From Terriglobales bacterium (lineage in GTDB: Bacteria; Acidobacteriota; Terriglobia; Terriglobales; Acidobacteriaceae), in the NCBI GenBank assembly GCA_035567895.1, contig DATMPC010000006.1, positions 89,760-153,759 on the forward strand: a stretch of DNA of 64,000 bases. Direction: 5' to 3'. The notes beneath the pieces are model-generated. The model was not told the DNA's origin, did no database searches, and saw nothing but the letters and a program-made list of their open reading frames with translations. The position numbers and the translations under genes were made by a program. Of this stretch, positions 29,400 to 37,963 are shown piece after piece; the first letter of the stretch is position 1, and every line of letters starts with the position of its first letter.

Positions 29400-30365
29400 A
29401 TGGGCCACGAAGCTGCAGAACTGACAAGTTTTCTAATCCACCATGGATACTCGGTGATCTTTCTCTGGGTGCTGGCGGAACAGGCAGGGATGCCCCTGCC
29501 TTCGGTGCCCTTGCTGCTTACTGCGGGAGCACTCAGTGCCGAGGGCAAGATCAGCTTCAACGTCCTTCTTCTGCTGACCTTCTGCGGAGCCTTTCTGAGC
29601 GATCTGATGTGGTTCCAGCTTGGCCGCACACAAGGCGGCAGGATTCTGAACCTGCTGTGCCGAATTTCGCTCGAGCCGGACTCCTGCGTAAAGAACACGG
29701 AAAACCTGTTCATGAAGCGCGGGGCAAGCTCACTTCTGATCTCAAAGTTCTTACCGGGTTTGAACACCGTAGCGCAGCCCATGGCGGGCATCGTTCGTCT
29801 GTCATGGCTGAAATTTCTCGCGTATGACGTTTGCGGCACGCTGTTCTGGGCAAGCAGCATTTTATTGATCGGAAGAATATTTCATCGTCAAGTTCAGGAC
29901 GTTCTTTCCTTACTGCATCGTTCCGGCCTGCCTCTGCTGTTCATCGTTTTGGCGGCAGCCGCAGCGTGGATTGCGTTCAAGCACATCCAGCGGAAGCGCT
30001 TTATCCAGAAGTTGCGCATTTCCCGTATTGGGCCCGAGGAGTTGAAGGAACAACTCGATAGCGGCCGCGCGGTTGTGGTTGACCTGCGTAATGAGTTCAC
30101 GCTCGCAGAAGATTCGGTGCAGATTCCCGGCGCTCTGCGCCTGACACCGGAGGAGCTGGAGGTTCGTCACGAGGAGATCCCGCGGGATCGCGACATCATC
30201 CTCTACTGCACTTGACCCAACGAAGCGACCAGCGCCCGGGTGGCGCTGCAACTGAAAAAACGAGGCATCACGCGCGTGCGTCCGTTGCAAGGCGGGCTTG
30301 ATGGTTGGATCGCGCGTGAATTTCCCGTGGAGAAGATTGTGATTGTCAATTCCGTTAGCGCCTAA
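29400..30365 (+). CDS. DedA (VTT) membrane protein fused to rhodanese domain; in-frame UGA, probable selenoprotein
   Basis: A fusion of 321 residues if the UGA at 30213-30215 is read. Residues 1-200 are a DedA/VTT membrane domain (EQAGMPLPSVPLLLTAGAL, the SNARE-associated signature SDLMWFQLGRTQGG, and four to five membrane helices). Residues 210-321 are a rhodanese domain (VVVDLRNEFTLAEDSVQIPGA ... IILYCT). UGA falls at the residue after C-T, and the same frame then continues PNEATSARVALQLKKRG and RVRPLQGGLDGWIAREFPVE to TAA. That is clear rhodanese sequence, with no shift. The expected residue is Cys (C-T-C-P-N-E-A-T), so Sec is the best reading. Standard gene callers would stop at 30215 and lose the active-site loop and C-terminus. 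A SECIS-like hairpin follows the UGA. Confidence 0.85.
30213..30248 (+). promoter_or_regulatory. Candidate bacterial SECIS element
   Basis: Directly after the in-frame UGA (30213-30215), a perfect 7-bp stem CAGCGCC (30230-30236) / GGCGCTG (30242-30248) encloses the 5-base loop CGGGT. There are 21 bases between the UGA and the loop, within the 16-37 range known for bacterial SECIS elements, and the loop has G in its first two positions and ends GGU. The element is also protein-coding, as in all bacterial SECIS. Not proven; GC-rich DNA forms such stems by chance fairly often. Confidence 0.6.
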
Positions 30366-30371
30366 ATCCGG

Positions 30372-30490
30372 TTTCACCACGGAGGCACGGAGTACACGGA
30401 GAACCGCCGGGATGAAACCACAAGGACAGGAAGGCTGAAGGCCGAGATTTGTGGCCGTTATGGGCTGTTCTCCGTGTACTCCGTGGTGAG
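30372..30490. repeat. Palindromic repeat, CCACGGAGGCACGGAG family, copy 2
   Basis: The left arm 30372-30402 (TTTCACCACGGAGGCACGGA, then GTACACGGAG) is complementary to the right arm 30467-30490 (TTCTCCGTGTACTCCGTGGT). It sits between the DedA-rhodanese stop and the shared terminator. Confidence 0.85.
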
Positions 30491-30515
30491 GTTGGTTTTT
30501 GCAAGGCAAAACAAT

Positions 30516-30547
30516 AAAGAGCAGCCGATTCGTTGGCTGCTCTTTTT
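30516..30547. terminator. Bidirectional intrinsic terminator
   Basis: An 11-bp stem (AAAGAGCAGCC / GGCTGCTCTTT, 8-base loop) flanked by T-rich runs on both strands (CTTTTTGTTG on plus; TTTATTGTTTT on minus). It serves the convergent DedA-rhodanese and ftsH genes. Confidence 0.88.
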
Positions 30548-30565
30548 GTTGAACTAGCTTGGCGC

Positions 30566-32467
30566 TTACGCGGGTGACGGATGTCCCGGGGCCAAGCCTG
30601 GACTACGGGCTGGTTCGGGCTTCAACACTTGTTGCACGCCGTCGCCGCTGGATGGCATCTTGATCGGCGGGAGATCTTTGCCTTCAATGATCAGCTTGAT
30701 CTCGTTGGCATCGAGTACTTCGCGCTCCAGCAAGGCCGCAGACATACGATGCATGATGTCCTTGTGGCTTGACAGGATCTGCGTAGCCGACTGATAACCC
30801 GCATCGACCAACGTACGCACTTCCTTGTCGATCTGCTTGGCAGTTTCCTCGCTGAAGTCGCGATGCTGGTTGATCTCGCGGCCCAGGAAGATCTGCTCGT
30901 CTTTCTTGCCGAAGGTGATCGGACCAAGCGGGCTCATACCGAACTCACATACCATGCGACGGGCCAGGTCGGAAGCCTGCTCAATGTCATTGCCGGCGCC
31001 GGTCGTCATCTGGTGCAGGAAGATCTCTTCGGCAACGCGGCCGCCCATCATGATGGCCAAGCGAGTGTCAAGATAGTCCTTGGTGTAGGTGTGCTTGTCG
31101 TCGATCGGCAACTGCATGGTCACACCCAGCGCCATTCCACGCGGAATTATCGTGACCTTGTGCAGCGGATCAGCATGATCGCGCATGGCCGCAACCAACG
31201 CGTGTCCAGCTTCGTGGTAGGCAGTGACCTTCTTCTCGTGGTCGGAGAGCAGCATCGACTTGCGCTCTGCGCCCATGAGAACTTTGTCTTTCGAAATCTC
31301 GAAGTCGTACATGTAAACCGCTTTGCGGTTCTGCCGAGCGGCGTTCAGCGCAGCCTCGTTGACCATATTGGCTAAGTCGGCGCCGGAGAACCCAGGTGTG
31401 CCACGAGCGAGAATCGAGAGATCAACATCGTCTCCGATGGGAATCTTGCGGGTGTGCACGCGGAGGATCTCTTCACGTCCGCGAACATCAGGACGCGCAA
31501 CCACTACACGGCGGTCGAAACGGCCGGGGCGCAGGAGCGCGGGATCGAGAACGTCCGGACGGTTTGTCGCAGCGATCAGAATCACACCTTCGTTTGATTC
31601 AAATCCGTCCATCTCAACGAGCAGTTGGTTCAAAGTCTGCTCGCGTTCATCGTGTCCACCACCAAGGCCCGCGCCGCGATGGCGTCCAACAGCGTCGATT
31701 TCATCGATGAAGATGATGCAGGGGGCGTTCTTCTTGCCTTGCTCAAACAGGTCGCGTACACGGCTTGCACCGACGCCGACGAACATCTCTACAAAATCCG
31801 AGCCGGAAATGGAGAAAAAGGGAACATTGGCCTCGCCGGCTACTGCTCGTGCCAGAAGAGTCTTACCGGTTCCTGGAGGTCCGACGAGCAGGACGCCCTT
31901 TGGAATGCGTCCACCGAGCTTCTGGAATTTCTGCGCCTCGCGCAGGAATTCGATAATTTCCTTCAGCTCTTCCTTGGCTTCATCCACGCCGGCAACGTCC
32001 TTGAACGTCACCTTTTTTTGCTGCATAGAGAGCAGGCGGGCGCGGCTCTTACCGAACGAAAGTGCCTTGTTGCCGCCGGTCTGCATCTGGCGGATCATCA
32101 CGAACCACAATGCAGCGAACAGGATGAGTGGAGAGAGATTGAGCAGGTAGGTAGGCCAACCGTTTCCGGAACTATCCTTCACATTGATGGTGACGCCCTT
32201 CTCGCGAAGATCCTTGATCATGTCCGGATAGTTAGCTGGAGCGATAGTCTGAAACGCGGAATTGCCGCTCTTATACTTGCCATGAACTTCGGGGCCAACA
32301 ATGGTAACCTCGCTCACATCGCCACGTTCGACGTCCTGCATAAACTTGGAAAATGAGGACGGCACCTCTTTGGGGCTATTGCCGCCGGCCTTCACTACCT
32401 GCCAGAGCAACACGCCGGAAAGCAGGATCACCAGCCAGAAGGCGACGGTCTTGACGGTTGAATTCAA
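30566..32467 (-). CDS. ftsH: ATP-dependent zinc metalloprotease FtsH
   Basis: A 633-residue membrane AAA+ protease. Two membrane helices (about residues 8-25 and 108-125) enclose a small periplasmic domain. The AAA module has Walker A GPPGTGKT (196-203), Walker [13 protein letters not shown] and the second region of homology [20 protein letters not shown]. The zinc site is HEAGH (in [11 protein letters not shown]). The TTG at 32467 was chosen because AGGAG lies 8 bases upstream and the membrane helix follows. It stands after hpt and tilS in the order tilS-hpt-ftsH, an arrangement conserved in many bacteria. The C-terminal tail is Pro-rich. Confidence 0.97.
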   Translation of the reverse strand: MNSTVKTVAFWLVILLSGVLLWQVVKAGGNSPKEVPSSFSKFMQDVERGDVSEVTIVGPEVHGKYKSGNSAFQTIAPANYPDMIKDLREKGVTINVKDSSGNGWPTYLLNLSPLILFAALWFVMIRQMQTGGNKALSFGKSRARLLSMQQKKVTFKDVAGVDEAKEELKEIIEFLREAQKFQKLGGRIPKGVLLVGPPGTGKTLLARAVAGEANVPFFSISGSDFVEMFVGVGASRVRDLFEQGKKNAPCIIFIDEIDAVGRHRGAGLGGGHDEREQTLNQLLVEMDGFESNEGVILIAATNRPDVLDPALLRPGRFDRRVVVARPDVRGREEILRVHTRKIPIGDDVDLSILARGTPGFSGADLANMVNEAALNAARQNRKAVYMYDFEISKDKVLMGAERKSMLLSDHEKKVTAYHEAGHALVAAMRDHADPLHKVTIIPRGMALGVTMQLPIDDKHTYTKDYLDTRLAIMMGGRVAEEIFLHQMTTGAGNDIEQASDLARRMVCEFGMSPLGPITFGKKDEQIFLGREINQHRDFSEETAKQIDKEVRTLVDAGYQSATQILSSHKDIMHRMSAALLEREVLDANEIKLIIEGKDLPPIKMPSSGDGVQQVLKPEPARSPGLAPGHPSPA

Positions 32468-32884
32468 TTTCAATGCTCCTGAACCTACCTCTCGAATGAG
32501 CCCGCGAAACCTTACTGTTACGCAACTCTCAATCGGCAATCTTACGAATTCATGGGATCCGCGAAAAGCGATCCTTAGGGCTCCACAGTCCTTAGATGCC
32601 CAAGTTGGGCTCTCGACCCAGCTTCTTACCGAAATTGTATATGGTTTCGGGTGAAAAGCTGGCTCGAAAATAAGCCACTACAACATCGGTTCCAATCCGT
32701 TAGACACCGTGGTTCGGGCTAAGGCGCGGAAACCCAGCACTCGGCGGTCAGCGATCAGCACTCAGCCGGATACGTGATTCGAGAATACCTAACCGATTTA
32801 GACGGATTGTGGCCGTGTTGGATAACAGATCCACCAGGGAAAGGAGCGATTTGTGGGTGCGAATGCTGAATTCAAGGGCTTAGG
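32468..32884. other. Intergenic between ftsH and hpt-like gene
   Basis: No gene seen in about 415 bases. It contains a short run of CAGCACTC/CAGCGATCAGCACTCAG repeats (about 32735-32765), a common low-complexity intergenic motif, and must hold the ftsH promoter and the leader of its TTG start. I could not pick a convincing -35/-10 pair. Confidence 0.5.
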
Positions 32885-33397
32885 CTATTTTCCTTCGCCC
32901 TGAATGTAGGGCAAATTACGCCCGTATTCAGGATCGCCCATGCCATACCCAACGACGAACGTTTCCTCGAGAATAAAGCCCATGTAGTCAGGTTGAACCG
33001 GCACCCTGCGCGCGCTTTGCTTATCTATCAATGCCACGAGCCGGGCCGAGGCGGCGTTCCAGCTCAAAACTGTGCGAAGGAGGAATTCGGTAGTGTGCCC
33101 GGACTGGATCAGGCCTTCCACCAGCACGACGTGCTTGCCGTTTACGTCAACGGTAGATCCGTAGTGGATTTGAACGTGAGAGGCATCTCCCTGCGTCGAC
33201 TTCTTCTGCGGCTGGATGAACTGGCAGCTTACCGGGATATCGATGGCTCGGATTAAATCGGCAGCAAAAACGAAACCATTCGGCAACACACACAGGAGCA
33301 TCAGGTTCTTGCCCGCGTAGTCGCGGGAAATCTGCTGCCCGATCTCTTTTACGCGGCGTTGAATCTGCTCGGCGCTGAGCAGGATCTTAAGTGCCAT
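32885..33397 (-). CDS. hpt: Hypoxanthine phosphoribosyltransferase-like protein with altered PRPP loop
   Basis: A 170-residue type I phosphoribosyltransferase-fold protein, placed between tilS and ftsH as hpt usually is. The overall layout fits Hpt: LLSAEQIQRRVKEIGQQIS at the N-terminus, VLPNGFVFAADLIRAID, DVNGKHVVLVEG, and the C-terminal DYMGFILEETFVVGYGMGD. But the PRPP loop, normally V-E-D-I-x-D-T-G-x-T, reads V-E-G-L-I-Q-S-G-H-T (residues 93-102). The second acidic residue and the catalytic Asp are lost (G95, Q98). It may be inactive in purine salvage and kept for another role, such as the regulatory partnership with TilS known in Bacillus. Symbol given by family and position. Confidence 0.75.
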   Translation of the reverse strand: MALKILLSAEQIQRRVKEIGQQISRDYAGKNLMLLCVLPNGFVFAADLIRAIDIPVSCQFIQPQKKSTQGDASHVQIHYGSTVDVNGKHVVLVEGLIQSGHTTEFLLRTVLSWNAASARLVALIDKQSARRVPVQPDYMGFILEETFVVGYGMGDPEYGRNLPYIQGEGK

Positions 33398-33456
33398 TGG
33401 TTGCTGGGTTCCAGTCCTGGATTTCTTTCCTTAGATCTGGCCCCGAACTGCAGGCA

Positions 33457-34887
33457 TTACTCAAGGCTCTCCTCGATCAAGAGCCGCTCTCCGGCCTCGG
33501 TCCGCAATTCAGGCGAGTCGATGCTGCGCACCCAAACAATTCGATCCCGGGCCACAACTACCGGCCAAAGCCGCTTCTCTTCCTCGCTCAGATGCAACGG
33601 ATAGAGGAGTTCCTTGACGCGCTTCTCCGAATTGTGACGTGCAGGCCGGAAGCGATCTCCAGCTTTCCAGTTACGCACCAATAACTCGGTAATTGCGGGT
33701 ACTCGAACTGAGTGCGGATTATACGACGCATTTTTCACATTCCCATTGTCTTGGCAGATGCGCGCGCGAATCTTGGTTCCAAGCGCAGTCAGACTAACCT
33801 CTCCCGGAATGCGCAATGGGAGTGCGTAGTCAGCACTCGACCCTTGCAGCTCTGCAGCCTCAAAGCGCAATTCGCGAAACAGCAGGCGAATTCTCCAGCC
33901 GTCGCCGAGTTCGACAATCTTCTTCTGAGCACCTCGCTCTGCACGTTGACTAATCAGGTGGAGCACTGCCCGGACTTGCTCGAAATCCATCCTGCGTCCG
34001 AGTTGTTCCGCAGCAGCGCGCAACAATCTGCGTCGGGCTGCTAGCGGCTGCTGCGAAAATTTTTGGATGTCGATGGCGATTCCCGGTGAGCTGGTCTGTC
34101 TGCGCCCACCGCCACGTGCGGGCTCGCCGGGCACAACGATCAACGGCAGAAGCCGCGCCATCTGGTCACTCCAATACTGCTCTTCAGCGCGTGCGATCTC
34201 CGCCAAGTGAGCCAAGGCATGATCCACTGATGGATTTGCCTCGGCGCGCAGCATCGGCAACACTCGGGCGCGAATGCGATTGCGAGCAAAGCTCAGATCT
34301 GCATTACTCGCGTCCTCACGCCACCCCTGTTTGCCCGCGCGCAGGTACTCTCGCAGCTCTTCACGACGCACCTCGAGCAGCGGACGCACAATCCTTCCCG
34401 CAGCTAATTGGTGCTCGGGAAAGATGCCGGAGAGCCCACGACTGCCTGCGCCTCGCAGGGCTTTCATGAGAACTGTCTCTGCCTGGTCGTCCATGGTGTG
34501 CGCAGTGGCAACGCGATGAACTTTTCCTTCGTGAAGGATGCGCGTGAAGAAGTCGTGACGCAGCTGGCGAGCTGCAGTCTCCAGGCTGATGTTGCTATCC
34601 TTTGCGCGTGCAGGAGCTTCACCGCGCTCGACCTGGAATTCCAAGTCATAACGACTCGCAAGATCGGCGACAAAAACTTCGTCGGCGTCCGCATCGGCTC
34701 CGCGAATTCCATGGTGAAAATGAGCGACCGAGATCACAGTCCCTAACTCATCCCGAAGCTCAAGCAGAATTCGGAGTAAGGCGACCGAATCGGCCCCGCC
34801 CGAGACGGCAATAGCCACACGCTCTCCAGCACGGATCAGGGAATGCGCGCGAACGTATTCGGCCACGCGTTGCAGCAAAGGAAGCAC
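33457..34887 (-). CDS. tilS: tRNA(Ile)-lysidine synthase
   Basis: A 476-residue PP-loop ATPase that converts C34 of tRNA-Ile(CAU) to lysidine, an essential step for AUA decoding. The P-loop is AVSGGADSVALL (about residues 27-38). HFHHGIRGADADADE and ATAHTMDDQAETVLM are the substrate/ATP-binding segments, and a C-terminal TilS domain follows (LLVRNWKAGDRFRPA). No ATG fits the start; GTG 34887 or TTG 34890 are both possible, with no clear ribosome site because a CACGGAG repeat lies immediately upstream. First gene of tilS-hpt-ftsH. Confidence 0.93.
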   Translation of the reverse strand: MLPLLQRVAEYVRAHSLIRAGERVAIAVSGGADSVALLRILLELRDELGTVISVAHFHHGIRGADADADEVFVADLASRYDLEFQVERGEAPARAKDSNISLETAARQLRHDFFTRILHEGKVHRVATAHTMDDQAETVLMKALRGAGSRGLSGIFPEHQLAAGRIVRPLLEVRREELREYLRAGKQGWREDASNADLSFARNRIRARVLPMLRAEANPSVDHALAHLAEIARAEEQYWSDQMARLLPLIVVPGEPARGGGRRQTSSPGIAIDIQKFSQQPLAARRRLLRAAAEQLGRRMDFEQVRAVLHLISQRAERGAQKKIVELGDGWRIRLLFRELRFEAAELQGSSADYALPLRIPGEVSLTALGTKIRARICQDNGNVKNASYNPHSVRVPAITELLVRNWKAGDRFRPARHNSEKRVKELLYPLHLSEEEKRLWPVVVARDRIVWVRSIDSPELRTEAGERLLIEESLE

Positions 34888-34896
34888 CAAAACATT

Positions 34897-35100
34897 TTTT
34901 CACCACGGAGGCACGGAGTCACTGAGAATCGGGTGATCGGGTCATCGGGTGAAGTAAGAACAAAGCAATCAGCATGGCGTTCTGCCGGCATGCAATTCGG
35001 CCATTACAGGACAACGTGTACTGGTCGAAAGCCGAGAGCCAAAAGCTGACAGCCTCTGCCTTTCCTTCGCCCGATCACCCGATGACCCGATCACCCGATT
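34897..35100. repeat. Composite repeat: single CACGGAG arm plus inverted CGGGTGATCGGGTCAT arms
   Basis: One arm of the CCACGGAGGCACGGAG family lies at 34897-34926 with no matching right arm. Directly after it, 34927-34953 (AATCGGGTGATCGGGTCATC...) is the complement of 35065-35100 (CGCCCGATCACCCGATGACC...), giving a long hairpin with a spacer of about 110 bases. The element fills the gap between the divergent tilS and ispD genes, so their promoters must be embedded in it. Confidence 0.75.
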
Positions 35101-35119
35101 GTTTTATACTTCGCTTCCC

Positions 35120-35896
35120 ATGAGAGTGGTTGTCATCGTTCCCGCCGCGGGACTTGGAACGCGCATGGCGGTGCAATCCGGCGCTCGTCCGGGGCAGACC
35201 ACGAAACAGTTTGCCGAAATTGCCGGCAAGCCGATTTTGCTGCACACGCTTGAGAAGTTTGCGCAAGTTCCGGAGGTAAGCGACATCTACATCGCAGTCC
35301 GTGAAAACGAAACCGATCGCCTGCACGATTTTCTTGCCGCGCAGCGGCTTCGGCCAAGGATGCATGTTGTCGTAGGTGGGGATCATCGCCAGCAATCGGT
35401 TGCAAACGCACTGGCGGCGGTAAAGGCGGACGCACTGGATGTGGTCTTAGTGCATGACGCGGTTCGCCCGTTCGTTGATCCCGAAATTATCGAGAATGTC
35501 ATTCAGTGTGCGGCAAAATATGGCGCAGCCATTGCTGGACTGCCCGCCGTGGACACCATCAAACATGTCGAGCGCACCGCTGAAGGCGCGATCATCACCT
35601 CAACGGTTCCGCGCGAGCGAGTGGTGATGGCGCAAACCCCGCAAGGATTTCGCTACGAACTGCTGAAGCGAGTCTTCGACGAAGCCGCACAGGATGGATT
35701 CATCGGCACCGACGAGGCATCCCTGGTGGAACGAGCAGGACACCAAGTGGCCGTCGTGATGGGATCGCCGAAAAACATCAAGATCACAACGCCTTCAGAT
35801 ATGGAACTGGCAGAGTTCTATGCCAGGGAATCTGACGAGCGCGGTTCTCACCACGGAGGCACCGAGACACGGAGAAAGGCAGAAGGAGGGCTATGA
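35120..35896 (+). CDS. ispD: 2-C-methyl-D-erythritol 4-phosphate cytidylyltransferase
   Basis: A 258-residue enzyme of the MEP isoprenoid pathway, joining MEP and CTP to CDP-ME. It starts MRVVVIVPAAGLGTRM (nucleotide-binding loop) and contains VLVHDAVRPFVDPEII, VKHVERT-type and ITTPSDMELAEFY segments of the family. The true fold ends at about residue 240. The last 20 residues (RGSHHGGTETRRKAEGGL) are translated from the left arm of a CACGGAG repeat. ATG 35120 fits the homology. ispF follows after a 120-base gap filled by the same repeat. Confidence 0.94.
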   Translation: MRVVVIVPAAGLGTRMAVQSGARPGQTTKQFAEIAGKPILLHTLEKFAQVPEVSDIYIAVRENETDRLHDFLAAQRLRPRMHVVVGGDHRQQSVANALAAVKADALDVVLVHDAVRPFVDPEIIENVIQCAAKYGAAIAGLPAVDTIKHVERTAEGAIITSTVPRERVVMAQTPQGFRYELLKRVFDEAAQDGFIGTDEASLVERAGHQVAVVMGSPKNIKITTPSDMELAEFYARESDERGSHHGGTETRRKAEGGL

Positions 35897-36006
35897 GCGC
35901 CGGTACTCCCCAAATTGTCACTCTCTATCATGACGAAAGGCATTGTTCGCAGGGTTCTATGAACTTTCCCAGATTTTCTCCGTGTCTCCGTGACTCCGTG
36001 GTGAAA
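35845..36006. repeat. Palindromic repeat, CCACGGAGGCACGGAG family, copy 4 (overlaps ispD)
   Basis: The left arm 35845-35877 (TTCTCACCACGGAGGCACCG...) lies within the ispD coding sequence; the right arm 35974-36006 (TTCTCCGTGTCTCCGTGACT, then CCGTGGTGAAA) ends 11 bases before the ispF start. The spacer holds no gene. Confidence 0.85.
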
Positions 36007-36016
36007 TGCTAAGCAA

Positions 36017-36598
36017 ATGCGCATTGGCTACGGTTGGGATTCGCACGAATTCAAAAAGGGTGTGCCGCTCAAGATCGGTGGGGTGGATCTAAAGCATACG
36101 CATGGCCTCGCCGGGCATTCCGACGGGGATGTGCTCCTGCACGCCCTCACTGATGCTCTGCTTGGCGCAATCGCCGCGGGCGATATCGGAAGCTACTTTC
36201 CTCCCTCGGATCCGCAGTGGAAGGGGGCAGATTCCTCAATTTTTGTAATTGAGGCGCTGACCAAGGTTCGCGACGCAGGTTGGGAGGTTTGCAACGTCGA
36301 TTCCACTCTGATCCTTGACCAGCCGAAGATCGGTCCGGTGGCGAACCGGATTCGTCAGAGCATCGCGGAGCTTCTTGAGATATCACCGGAGGATGTTGGG
36401 GTGAAAGCCAAGACTCCCGAAGGCATGGGAACCGAGAAAGCCGCAATCGCTCATGTTGTCGTTCTGCTCGAGAAGCACGAAGATCACAATCGACTCGAGG
36501 TTGCCGCGGCGATGCTCGAGGCTGACAATCACGTCGATGAGGTAGTGAAGAAATTGGTTAAGGACGTGAGGATCGAGAAGGCGCCAGCGAAGAAATAG
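36017..36598 (+). CDS. ispF: 2-C-methyl-D-erythritol 2,4-cyclodiphosphate synthase
   Basis: A 193-residue enzyme converting CDP-ME2P to MEcPP in the MEP pathway. Metal ligands D8 and H10 are seen in MRIGYGWDSHEF, with the third His in HTHGLAGHSDGDVLLHA; DIGSYFPPSDPQWKGADS and KTPEGMGTEKAAIAH complete the signature. It exceeds the usual length of about 160 by a 30-residue, Glu/Lys-rich, probably helical C-terminal tail of unknown use. It follows ispD, the usual order. Confidence 0.96.
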   Translation: MRIGYGWDSHEFKKGVPLKIGGVDLKHTHGLAGHSDGDVLLHALTDALLGAIAAGDIGSYFPPSDPQWKGADSSIFVIEALTKVRDAGWEVCNVDSTLILDQPKIGPVANRIRQSIAELLEISPEDVGVKAKTPEGMGTEKAAIAHVVVLLEKHEDHNRLEVAAAMLEADNHVDEVVKKLVKDVRIEKAPAKK

Positions 36599-36636
36599 CC
36601 GTTGGCCTATACCGTTTTGGGAACTTGGGAAGAGGA

Positions 36637-37539
36637 TTAATACAACCGGAAGTTCACTTCGATGTCGACATAAACCGCGACCTTGCGACCATCTTTGATC
36701 GCCGGTTCGAAGAGCCATTTATTGACGGCCTCGATGGCTTTTTCATCCAAGCCCAGGCCCAGCGAGCGCACCACGTGAGGATCGTGGATTTTGCCGTCTT
36801 GCCCGACTGTCGCTCGCACCACCACAGTCCCCTGATGCTTGGCTTTCCGAGCCTCTTCTGAGAACTCAGGCTCGGTCTGGAACTTGATGCGGGGAGGCGC
36901 AACGCCGCCACCAACCTGGAAGACTCCTCCGCCCATTCCCGCCGTGTCACCAGGGCCGACGCCACGTCCGTTGCCGTTGCCAACGCCCCCACAACAGGAC
37001 TCGCCAACTCCAGAACCATATCCAGTTCCGTTGGAAGGAACGCTCAACACGCTGGTCAGCGAGCCAATCGGCCCCACCTGATTAATCTTCACTTGCGGAG
37101 GAACCATTACCGTTTGCTCAACCGCGAGTTTGGGAGCGTCATTACGGATCACTACGGTTGGAGGCGTGATCTGCTGCATGCTGAACTTTGGCGGAACGCC
37201 CTTGCTGGCCTCGAGCTTGTCCCGATCGCCACCGCCACCGCCACCGCCGACCTGCTTCGCCGACGCCGGCATCGGAATGTATGCTCCTATATCAATAACC
37301 GGACCTAACGCTTGCGCGATTTGCGCACGATGCGTGACCACTTGATGCGTGAGATACAGCAACAGGGCAAGCGCAACTGTGTGAAGGAGTATCGATGTGT
37401 AGAAATTTCGAGACTGGACGGCGTACGTACCATAGCCCTCGCCAAATAGAGTAGGCAAGATGTCGGTCGGCTGCTTGGGTGGAGCAACGTTGCCCGAACC
37501 CGGAAGCCGAGGTGCCGGTTGAGTGGCCGAGGTAGCCAT
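36637..37539 (-). CDS. TonB family energy-transducer-like protein
   Basis: A 300-residue inner-membrane protein with one N-terminal membrane helix (about residues 45-65, FYTSILLHTVALALLLYLTH). A Gly/Pro-rich periplasmic linker (including a run of seven Gly) leads to a C-terminal TonB domain (EFSEEARKAKHQGTVVVRAT ... DEKAIEAVNKWLFEPAIKDG). It would link the proton motive force to outer-membrane receptors. The ATG at 37539 (MATSATQ) has GGAG 9 bases upstream and is preferred over the TTG at 37587. No ExbB/ExbD genes lie nearby. Confidence 0.88.
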   Translation of the reverse strand: MATSATQPAPRLPGSGNVAPPKQPTDILPTLFGEGYGTYAVQSRNFYTSILLHTVALALLLYLTHQVVTHRAQIAQALGPVIDIGAYIPMPASAKQVGGGGGGGDRDKLEASKGVPPKFSMQQITPPTVVIRNDAPKLAVEQTVMVPPQVKINQVGPIGSLTSVLSVPSNGTGYGSGVGESCCGGVGNGNGRGVGPGDTAGMGGGVFQVGGGVAPPRIKFQTEPEFSEEARKAKHQGTVVVRATVGQDGKIHDPHVVRSLGLGLDEKAIEAVNKWLFEPAIKDGRKVAVYVDIEVNFRLY

Positions 37540-37587
37540 GCGTTCGTACTCCGTAGTATAGACTGTCTTCGGCGCAAAAGGTTCCAA

Positions 37588-37963
37588 GACCTTGCATACG
37601 AAAGACAGGAACTTCCTTAATACCCTCTAGTACGTTAGTCGTCCACTGCTAGGATTCACAGGGTTAAATCGTTCAAATCAAGGCCAGAAATCGGCATTTG
37701 CATAATAGCCCCAGACGATAGCACGCGGTGGGCGACTCCGCCACTTTATTGGGATGAACACATTTTGAGGCTTCCATCCGTCGAGCCGCTGCGAAGAATC
37801 TGCACATCGGGAGCTTGGCAGCTGGTCCTGAAAATCGGACGATCAGGCCATCCGGTGAGGTCAACTGACGCCTGAAACTCGGCTCGTGAGCTTCACCCAT
37901 GGTCTCCGACACCCGATCCTTCCTGGCCCGAATCTGTGTTCACGCACTTTGCATCTGATGCGC
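37588..37963. other. Intergenic between tonB-like and SDR genes
   Basis: About 375 bases between divergent genes. No convincing gene or palindrome; an open frame reaches back to 37886 from the SDR gene but lacks SDR homology. Promoters for both genes should lie here. Confidence 0.5.
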
